A stretch of 10,183 nucleotides of DNA from an uncultured Bacilli bacterium (GTDB taxonomy: Bacteria > Bacillota_I > Bacilli_A > RF39 > UBA660), in contig CAKORQ010000019.1 in assembly GCA_934101445.1 (NCBI GenBank), positions 1 to 10,183 of the forward strand, read 5' to 3'. Under the pieces are notes generated by a model. The model searched no databases, was not told the origin of the DNA, and was given only the letters and a program-made list of their open reading frames with translations. Positions 6,832 to 10,183 of this stretch are shown here, piece after piece; position 1 is the first letter of the stretch; the number at the start of each line of letters is the position of its first letter. The position numbers and the translations under genes were made by a program.

Positions 6832-6859
6832 GTTATAATTTTTTTCTTTTAAAAAGTAA
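6832..6859 (-). promoter_or_regulatory. Weak candidate promoter of the thyX operon
   Basis: TATAAC (6837-6832) has TTACTT (6859-6854) 16 bases upstream, the latter inside the 3' arm and tail of the preceding terminator. Both boxes are imperfect. A promoter is expected here because the upstream gene ends in a strong terminator. Confidence 0.35.
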
Positions 6860-6885
6860 GCAAATCACTCTTCTGACTTGCTTAC
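6851..6885 (-). terminator. Terminator of the thioredoxin-like gene
   Basis: A 12-bp stem with one G-U pairs GTAAGCAAGTCA (6885-6874) with TGATTTGCTTAC (6867-6856) around the loop GAAGAG, followed by TTTTT. The last codons (Ser-Lys-Ser-Glu-Glu) form the 5' arm and loop, and the TGA stop begins the 3' arm. Confidence 0.88.
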
Positions 6886-7392
6886 CATATAAATTAATCC
6901 AGAGGCTCCAATACAAATTGCTAAAACAACAACAATGACAACTGCTGTTTTTGTCTTTTCCACTTTTTCAGGAGCATCTGCTACTACTTCTAATTTTAAT
7001 TCATCAATTAAATTAGCACGTTCATCAAGATTATAATAATCGTTAATAGCGGCTAAAATTTGTTCCTTATTTGTTTCACCAAAACCATTATAACGAGTTT
7101 TGCCAATGATGATATAAGGAACTCCGTATTTGCTATCTTCGAAATGTTCTGCTACTTTAGTTAATGCGGCGTTATTTGTAGTGTTATACCATGTTTCGTA
7201 TTTTACTAAGTTAAATTTAGATTTTTGGTCATTACTTAAAGACTTAATCCATGTGAAAAATTCTTCACAATGAGGACATCCTTTGCCGTAGAAAACATAA
7301 ACATTAGCGGCTTCTTTAGAGCCATCGGCTAAACATACTATTGGCACAAAAAGCAATACTAGAGCAATAAGTAAGTTGCATATCTTCTTCAT
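6865..7392 (-). CDS. Membrane-anchored extracytoplasmic thioredoxin-like protein (CPHC)
   Basis: A 175-residue protein with an N-terminal signal sequence (MKKICNLLIALVLLFVPIVC, then LADG), a thioredoxin-like domain and a C-terminal membrane helix (about 149-170) ending in SKSEE. The domain starts with NVYVFYGKGCPHCEEF: the redox motif is C39-P-H-C42, as in DsbA-type oxidases rather than CGPC reductases, and VP at 91-92 supplies the cis-proline. A signal peptidase I site after CLA is more plausible than a lipobox, because PIVC does not fit one. The domain should face outward and oxidise or shuffle disulfides in exported proteins, or pass electrons. The start is the ATG at 7392, where AAAGGAGG ends 7 bases upstream; the in-frame extension to 7440 covers the promoter. 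It has its own promoter and terminator. The partner and net redox direction are unknown. Confidence 0.83.
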   Translation of the reverse strand: MKKICNLLIALVLLFVPIVCLADGSKEAANVYVFYGKGCPHCEEFFTWIKSLSNDQKSKFNLVKYETWYNTTNNAALTKVAEHFEDSKYGVPYIIIGKTRYNGFGETNKEQILAAINDYYNLDERANLIDELKLEVVADAPEKVEKTKTAVVIVVVLAICIGASGLIYMVSKSEE

Positions 7393-7411
7393 TCTACTAC
7401 CTCCTTTAACG

Positions 7412-7440
7412 ATTATACTATAAAAATCAAAATTAGCCAA
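7412..7440 (-). promoter_or_regulatory. Promoter of the thioredoxin-like gene
   Basis: TTGGCT (7440-7435), a 17-base spacer and a perfect TATAAT (7417-7412). Only 4 bases separate the -10 box from AAAGGAGG, so transcription must start at the edge of the ribosome binding site. Confidence 0.75.
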
Positions 7441-7461
7441 AATAAATTGACTAATTTTAAG

Positions 7462-7489
7462 AAAAATTTTGCTTGTTTATTTTAAGCAA
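7462..7489 (-). terminator. Terminator of the ZIP transporter gene
   Basis: TTGCTT (7489-7484) pairs with AAGCAA (7474-7469) over 6 bp around a 9-base A/T loop, followed by AATTTTT. It is weaker than the other terminators but lies directly after the ZIP stop and before the next promoter. Confidence 0.6.
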
Positions 7490-7493
7490 CCTT

Positions 7494-8285
7494 TTATCCT
7501 AAGGCTACATCTAAAATCATCATTACGATAAAACCAATTAATGTATACATTGTTATCATATTTTTATTGTGATTTTGTTGTGATTCCGGAATTAATTCTT
7601 CAACAACAACAAATATCATAGCTCCAGCAGCAAAAGCGAGTAAAAAAGGCATAATTGACTTTATTTTTAATACTAATAAGGCTCCTATTATAGCAGAAAT
7701 CGGTTCGACAATGCCACTTAAAGCGCCAATTATGAAAGATTTAGTTCTACTCATTCCTTCTCTTCTTAAAGGTAGACTAACGGCACATCCTTCAGGAAAA
7801 TTTTGAAGTCCTATTCCAATGGCTAACCCGAGAGCAGACAGAACTGTAGCGCCGTCTAAGCCATAAATTATGGAACCAAAAGCCACGCCAATAGATAATC
7901 CTTCAGGAATATTATGTATGGTAATAGAACTAACTAGCAAAAATATTCTTTTGGCTGTTTCATTTTTCTTTTGTTTTGCCATTAATTTTGAAAATATTTT
8001 ATCGGTTAGAAATAATAACAATCCCCCACATAAAAATCCTACAGGAACGATTATATATGGTAAAAAAGCCATATTAATTGCCTGATCTATTGCCGGGGCA
8101 AGCAAAGAAAAATAAGATGCTGCTAGCATTATACCTGCCGAAACTCCAAGTAAAATATCGGATAAATTCTTGTTAACCTTCTTAAAGCAAAAAACTATAG
8201 CTGAACCTAATGCAGTTATTAAAAAGGTAAAGGAGGCAGCTAAAAACGCTTGCATAATTACATTTAAATTTATAAACCAATCCAT
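7494..8285 (-). CDS. ZIP-family divalent metal transporter (GufA/ZupT-like)
   Basis: A polytopic membrane protein of 263 residues with about eight hydrophobic segments. The two family motifs are HNIPEG (124-129) and QNFPEG (161-166), which in ZIP proteins line the binuclear metal site. The glutamates in IVEP (194) and VEELIPES (228-235) are typical of bacterial GufA/ZupT members. A cytoplasmic, Lys-rich loop (about 96-113, KLMAKQKKNETAKR) lies before the first motif, and there is no long His-rich loop. ZIP proteins bring zinc, iron or manganese into the cytoplasm; the metal here cannot be read from sequence. AGGTGAG lies 3 bases before the ATG, with its GGTG core 5 bases away. It is monocistronic: own promoter upstream and a hairpin after the stop. 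No Zur- or MntR-like operator is evident. Confidence 0.92.
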   Translation of the reverse strand: MDWFINLNVIMQAFLAASFTFLITALGSAIVFCFKKVNKNLSDILLGVSAGIMLAASYFSLLAPAIDQAINMAFLPYIIVPVGFLCGGLLLFLTDKIFSKLMAKQKKNETAKRIFLLVSSITIHNIPEGLSIGVAFGSIIYGLDGATVLSALGLAIGIGLQNFPEGCAVSLPLRREGMSRTKSFIIGALSGIVEPISAIIGALLVLKIKSIMPFLLAFAAGAMIFVVVEELIPESQQNHNKNMITMYTLIGFIVMMILDVALG

Positions 8286-8300
8286 AAACTCACCTACTTT

Positions 8301-8329
8301 ATGATATGAGATAATTAAAAATCTGTGAA
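8301..8329 (-). promoter_or_regulatory. Promoter of the ZIP transporter gene
   Basis: TTCACA (8329-8324), a 17-base spacer and TATCAT (8306-8301); each box has five of six consensus bases. Five bases separate the -10 from AGGTGAG. It diverges from the tRNA promoter that begins 16 bases away. Confidence 0.68.
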
Positions 8330-8344
8330 TAGTTGCAAAAACAC

Positions 8345-8373
8345 TTGTAGGTGGTCTAGTTATGTGGTATATT
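8345..8373 (+). promoter_or_regulatory. Promoter of the tRNA-Thr gene
   Basis: TTGTAG (8345-8350), a 17-base spacer and an extended -10 TGGTATATT (TATATT at 8368-8373). The predicted start near 8380 lies 1-2 bases before the mature tRNA. Confidence 0.68.
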
Positions 8374-8381
8374 TTTTATAT

Positions 8382-8455
8382 GCCCATTTAGTATAATGGT
8401 ATTACAAATCCATGGTAAGGATTAAAAGTAAGTTCGATTCTTACATTGGGCACCA
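8382..8455 (+). tRNA. tRNA-Thr (anticodon GGU), CCA encoded
   Basis: A 74-base cloverleaf. The acceptor stem GCCCATT/ATTGGGC has a T6-T67 mismatch. The D arm is GTAT-AATGGTA-TTAC, also mismatched at its inner pair. The anticodon stem is AATCC/GGATT with loop ATGGTAA, giving anticodon GGU for ACC/ACU. The T arm GTAAG-TTCGATT-CTTAC is perfect. Discriminator A73 is followed by a genomic CCA. The G1-C72 and C2-G71 pairs and the GGU anticodon agree with known threonine identity elements of E. coli tRNA-Thr. Oddities are the two mismatches, A rather than a pyrimidine at position 32, and a short four-base variable loop. It stands alone with its own promoter and terminator. Confidence 0.85.
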
Positions 8456-8467
8456 TTAAAAAGAAAA

Positions 8468-8483
8468 TCTTGATTTTTCAAGA
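8468..8483. other. Small hairpin after the tRNA
   Basis: TCTTGA and TCAAGA form a 6-bp perfect stem around TTTT, 12 bases after the tRNA CCA. On the plus strand it is followed by CTTTATATATT, a poor T run. On the minus strand it is followed by TTTTCTTTTT, so it would stop antisense transcription entering the tRNA gene. It could also aid tRNA 3' processing. Confidence 0.45.
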
Positions 8484-8494
8484 CTTTATATATT

Positions 8495-8520
8495 AACTAG
8501 AAATGATTTCTAGTTTTTTT
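8495..8520 (+). terminator. Terminator of the tRNA-Thr gene
   Basis: AACTAGAAA (8495-8503) and TTTCTAGTT (8507-8515) pair perfectly around TGA, running into seven T residues (8514-8520). Confidence 0.85.
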
Positions 8521-8533
8521 ATTGTGATTATAG

Positions 8534-8539
8534 TATAAT
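8534..8539 (+). promoter_or_regulatory. -10 box of the 185-residue protein gene
   Basis: A perfect TATAAT preceded by TATAG. No convincing -35 lies 16-18 bases upstream, where the T run of the tRNA terminator falls. AAAGGA follows 10 bases later, repeating the short-leader layout. Confidence 0.5.
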
Positions 8540-8563
8540 AAACACTCAGAAAGGAATTTTACT

Positions 8564-9121
8564 ATGCAAATTAATGAATTAAAAGAAAATGAACCACTTA
8601 AGGTTACTGAAGCATATTATCGTTCAACTATGCCAGAGAGGCTATTGCATTCTCTCCAAATTGAACCTTATGAAATTGTAAATAAACGTGTATATGAAGT
8701 AATATTTACTGATGGAGATATTGATCGAGAAAATCCGCAAAAATTAGAAAATGTTGATGAATATCGCATTAATGGAAAGAAATATCCCTATAATGTTAAT
8801 TTTTTAAGATCAAAGGATATTTATTTTAAAAATTACACCTATGTTATTAAGATTACTATTGCTAAGAAAATGGATACCATTAACGGAATAAGTGGCTGGT
8901 TTAATATCGTTTTAGAGACGTCAATTAATTTATATGACCGTAATGACACTAAGGCTTTAAAAGAGGCAAAACACGCTCTTGAAGTTGTTATGAAGAAAAA
9001 TACTCGTAATCATTTTTCTTCGGCACTTGATTTATTATTTTCACGCTCAAAAAAGGAAGAATACTCTAAATTAACAGAGGAAAAAATTGCTAATAATATT
9101 TATGTATTAAAAAAGAAATAA
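8564..9121 (+). CDS. Unrecognised soluble protein, 185 residues
   Basis: I do not recognise this protein. It has no signal peptide and no membrane segment. Residues 1-35 look helical and acidic. Residues 41-122 alternate short strand-like stretches (RVYEVIFT, YTYVIKITIAKK, GWFNIVLETSINLY) with polar turns. Residues 128-150 (KALKEAKHALEVVMKK) form an amphipathic helix, followed by a basic helical tail ending in VLKKK. The overall impression is a small alpha/beta cytoplasmic protein with a basic C-terminus. There are no cysteines and no clear catalytic triad or metal motif. AAAGGA lies 8 bases before the ATG and codon use resembles the neighbours, so it is probably a real gene. It sits between the tRNA-Thr terminator and the small membrane-peptide pair, with no terminator of its own that I can see. 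Confidence 0.8.
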   Translation: MQINELKENEPLKVTEAYYRSTMPERLLHSLQIEPYEIVNKRVYEVIFTDGDIDRENPQKLENVDEYRINGKKYPYNVNFLRSKDIYFKNYTYVIKITIAKKMDTINGISGWFNIVLETSINLYDRNDTKALKEAKHALEVVMKKNTRNHFSSALDLLFSRSKKEEYSKLTEEKIANNIYVLKKK

Positions 9122-9148
9122 CACTATACTTTTCATTAGATAATCAGA

Positions 9149-9154
9149 TATAAT
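9149..9154 (+). promoter_or_regulatory. Candidate -10 box for the small membrane/cysteine-rich pair
   Basis: TATAAT lies 42 bases before the GTG start of the 32-residue peptide. No clear -35 is present 16-18 bases upstream. A small inverted repeat GTATA/TATAC follows at 9162-9176. Read-through from the preceding gene is an alternative. Confidence 0.4.
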
Positions 9155-9195
9155 AATATGTGTATAGATAATATACGTTAGAAAGTGGGATTATT

Positions 9196-9294
9196 GTGAA
9201 AAGTATATCTTTAAGTAAGGCTACACTAATAAGTGTAGTATTAGTAATAGTAGAACTTATAGTATTAAGTCTGATATTTCCTTGGTGGTGCTAA
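9196..9294 (+). CDS. Putative 32-residue single-span membrane peptide
   Basis: A small frame starting at GTG translates to a short basic N-terminus (KSISLSK), one hydrophobic helix (residues 9-28, with Glu20 in mid-membrane) and the tail FPWWC. Its TAA stop (9292-9294) directly abuts the ATG of the cysteine-rich gene, and the GGTGG of its two Trp codons doubles as that gene's ribosome binding site. This arrangement, more than its own weak Shine-Dalgarno (a purine run AGAAAGTGGG before GTG), argues for translation. A 7-bp hairpin, CTACACT/AGTGTAG, lies inside it at 9221-9238. It could be a partner of the next protein, a leader peptide, or a type I-toxin-like peptide; nothing decides between these. 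The frame may also be a chance one. Confidence 0.5.
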   Translation: MKSISLSKATLISVVLVIVELIVLSLIFPWWC

Positions 9295-9528
9295 ATGAAA
9301 AAGAAGATTGATATTAAAAAATTTATTCCATTACAGATAGCCATTATGATTTTAGTAGCTACTGTTTATTTTGGAATTGTCCCTAAAATTAAACCTATGT
9401 GTGCTAGTCCAAGCAAATGTGCCAATGCATTCGATTGTAACTGTAATTCTGGAAATTGTACCTGTAAATATCAGGATGAAAATGGCAATACTGAAAGTAT
9501 AGAATGTCAATTTACTAAAGATAAATAG
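9295..9528 (+). CDS. Membrane-anchored cysteine-rich small protein
   Basis: A 77-residue protein with a basic N-terminus (MKKKIDIKKF), one membrane helix (about 11-29) and a C-terminal domain of about 45 residues containing seven cysteines at 36, 42, 48, 50, 55, 57 and 71. The core has the pattern CxC-x4-CxC-x13-C (CNCNSGNCTC then KYQDENG...IEC). The positive-inside rule puts the cysteine domain outside, where it would hold disulfides or bind metal. The odd cysteine count leaves one free for a partner. I do not recognise a named family. GGTGG lies 6 bases before the ATG, overlapping the upstream peptide's end, and a bidirectional terminator follows. A thioredoxin-like CPHC protein, a possible oxidase for such a domain, lies 2 kb away, but a functional link is only speculation. 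Confidence 0.75.
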   Translation: MKKKIDIKKFIPLQIAIMILVATVYFGIVPKIKPMCASPSKCANAFDCNCNSGNCTCKYQDENGNTESIECQFTKDK

Positions 9529-9559
9529 CCGAAATTATTTGTTTATGCTGTCGCATTTA

Positions 9560-9595
9560 AAAACACCCTTTCTTATGAAATTGGGTGTTTTATTT
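9560..9595. terminator. Bidirectional terminator between the cysteine-rich gene and tsaE
   Basis: AAAACACCC (9560-9568) and GGGTGTTTT (9583-9591) form a 9-bp stem, extended inside by TTTC/GAAA with a TT bulge and a TTAT loop. T-rich runs follow on both strands (TTTTATTTT on plus, TTTTT on minus), so it serves the two convergent genes. Confidence 0.88.
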
Positions 9596-10044
9596 TATAA
9601 TACTGCTTGGCAAAGTTCTTCGTATTTTTCACCATGTGGATAAATTTTTAATACTCTTGTGTTTTCATCTATTATAGAAAAATTAATATCTAATCTTTCT
9701 TTGGGCAGACAATCACAAATTATCTCTGACCATTCAATAATTGAAATGGCTTTTCCATCAAAGTAATCATCAAAGCCAACGGTCTCGCAGGCATCTTGTA
9801 ATCTATACACATCCATATGATATAATTTGGCTTCGCCATTATATTCTTTTACCAAGTTAAATGTTGGACTAGTTATAGTTTCATTAATTCCTAGTGCTTT
9901 TGCAAAACCTTTAACAAATACAGTCTTGCCGCTACCTAATTCTCCATTAAGACAAATTATCATCCCTGGAAATTTTTCAGATTCCAGATTTTCTGCTAAC
10001 TCTAATGTGTCTTCTATTGATTTACTAACAAATTTATATTCCAT
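9595..10044 (-). CDS. tsaE: tRNA t6A biosynthesis ATPase TsaE
   Basis: A 149-residue P-loop ATPase of the TsaE (YjeE/YdiB) family, which works with TsaB and TsaD to put threonylcarbamoyl on A37 of tRNAs reading ANN codons. The P-loop is GELGSGKT (34-41), the conserved SPTF is at 59-62, the strand motif HMDVYRL at 76-82, and the family signature IIEWSE at 102-107 with invariant Trp105. The length matches the family. AAGGTGAT lies 4 bases before the ATG. tsaB and tsaD, often adjacent, are not in the window. Its own promoter lies between it and the upstream 5S rRNA gene on the same strand, and it ends at the bidirectional terminator. Its product is required to modify tRNA-Thr among others, but proximity to the tRNA-Thr gene here is probably coincidental. 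Confidence 0.95.
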   Translation of the reverse strand: MEYKFVSKSIEDTLELAENLESEKFPGMIICLNGELGSGKTVFVKGFAKALGINETITSPTFNLVKEYNGEAKLYHMDVYRLQDACETVGFDDYFDGKAISIIEWSEIICDCLPKERLDINFSIIDENTRVLKIYPHGEKYEELCQAVL

Positions 10045-10062
10045 TTATATCACCTTAGTAAT

Positions 10063-10092
10063 AGTATATCAAAACTGATATAAAATAATCAA
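10063..10092 (-). promoter_or_regulatory. Promoter of tsaE
   Basis: TTGATT (10092-10087), an 18-base spacer and an extended -10 TGATATACT (TATACT at 10068-10063). Six bases separate the -10 from AAGGTGAT. Confidence 0.65.
10065..10082. repeat. Perfect inverted repeat overlapping the tsaE -10 box
   Basis: TATATCA (10065-10071) and TGATATA (10076-10082) are perfect 7-base arms around AAAC. It covers the -10 region and could be an operator, though in such AT-rich DNA a chance dyad is possible. It has no T run, so it is not a terminator. Confidence 0.4.
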
Positions 10093-10114
10093 TCTTGATA
10101 TTGCAAATTAACGC

Positions 10115-10123
10115 AAAAAAAAA
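10115..10123 (-). terminator. T-run ending the 5S rRNA / rrn operon
   Basis: Nine consecutive T residues on the minus strand directly follow the presumed 5S 3' end (GTTGCCTA). The 5S terminal stem, whose 5' arm lies outside the window, would provide the hairpin. Confidence 0.5.
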
Positions 10124-10183
10124 TAGGCAACTTCCTATCTTCGCATTCACTATTGTCGGCGTTTAAGTGCTTAACTTCTCTGT
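10124..10183 (-). rRNA. rrf: 5S ribosomal RNA, 3' part (cut by window edge)
   Basis: Read on the minus strand, the edge starts with AGAGAAGTTAAGC, the near-universal 5S loop B/helix III segment, followed by the conserved CGCCGA and ending in TAGGAAGTTGCC, the 3' arm before the terminal stem. From GCCGA to the final GCC is 35 bases, against about 46 in B. subtilis or E. coli 5S, so helix IV is shortened, as in mycoplasma 5S RNAs. The exact 3' end is uncertain by a few bases. It should be the last gene of an rrn operon lying off the right edge. Confidence 0.85.

Noticed and set aside
6865..6867. Possible use of UGA for tryptophan (code 4)
   Set aside because: TGA ends the thioredoxin-like gene inside a strong terminator, and all visible Trp codons are TGG, so the standard bacterial code fits.
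6480..6938. Plus-strand frame of about 150 codons opposite thyX
   Set aside because: It crosses the thyX start, the intergenic gap and the thioredoxin-like gene's terminator, lacks a ribosome binding site and has shadow-like composition.
7330..7392. Lipoprotein signal in the thioredoxin-like protein
   Set aside because: PIVC does not fit the [LVI][ASTVI][GAS]C lipobox; a signal peptidase I site after CLA is more likely.
7870..8085. Plus-strand frame opposite the ZIP gene
   Set aside because: It is antisense to the conserved HNIPEG region and has no start signals.
9827..10078. Plus-strand frame opposite tsaE
   Set aside because: It is antisense to the P-loop and the tsaE promoter, with no independent support.
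1..10183. CRISPR array, insertion sequence, integrase or attachment repeat
   Set aside because: I see no regularly spaced repeats, transposase motifs or duplicated tRNA 3' end beside the tRNA gene.

Overview
The window comes from a very AT-rich Gram-positive-type bacterium. It looks like a Mollicutes-related or deep-branching Bacilli/Erysipelotrichia-like lineage, such as uncultured gut clades of the RF39 kind. Supporting evidence is the low GC content, strong AAGGAGG/AGGTGAT ribosome binding sites, TATAAT promoters packed against short genes, hairpin-plus-T-run terminators, and a 5S rRNA fragment with a shortened helix. UGA is a normal stop codon (the thioredoxin-like gene ends in TGA and Trp is always TGG), so this is not the Mycoplasma code. 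The lineage is inferred; no marker here fixes it.

Nearly everything is on the minus strand, so transcription runs right to left. At the right edge is the 3' end of a 5S rRNA gene (the end of an rrn operon), followed by tsaE under its own promoter. A bidirectional terminator separates tsaE from a plus-strand island (8345-9528). The island holds a tRNA-Thr(GGU), an unrecognised 185-residue protein, a 32-residue membrane peptide absent from ordinary ORF calls, and a 77-residue membrane-anchored cysteine-rich protein that starts directly after the peptide's stop codon.

Left of the island, on the minus strand, are a ZIP metal transporter and a membrane-anchored extracytoplasmic thioredoxin-like CPHC protein, each with its own promoter and terminator. 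Next comes a dTTP operon: a long ThyX-like thymidylate synthase (dUMP to dTMP), a thymidylate kinase (dTMP to dTDP) and a YqeG-type HAD phosphatase. After a terminator there is a four-gene operon: Cof-type HAD phosphatase, six-helix membrane protein, COG1092-type methyltransferase and COG3910-type ATPase. The left end has a carboxymuconolactone-decarboxylase-like gene and a Nudix hydrolase behind a MerR/AdhR-type promoter, then the first 19 codons of a glycerophosphodiester phosphodiesterase running off the edge.

Most of this is core metabolism. The points most worth a second look are the ThyX protein, which looks like two ThyX-like halves that each keep a different part of the active-site signature; the small coupled membrane/cysteine-rich gene pair; the MerR-type operator without a regulator gene in view; and the shortened 5S rRNA. 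I see no CRISPR array, insertion sequence, phage module or recognisable defence system.
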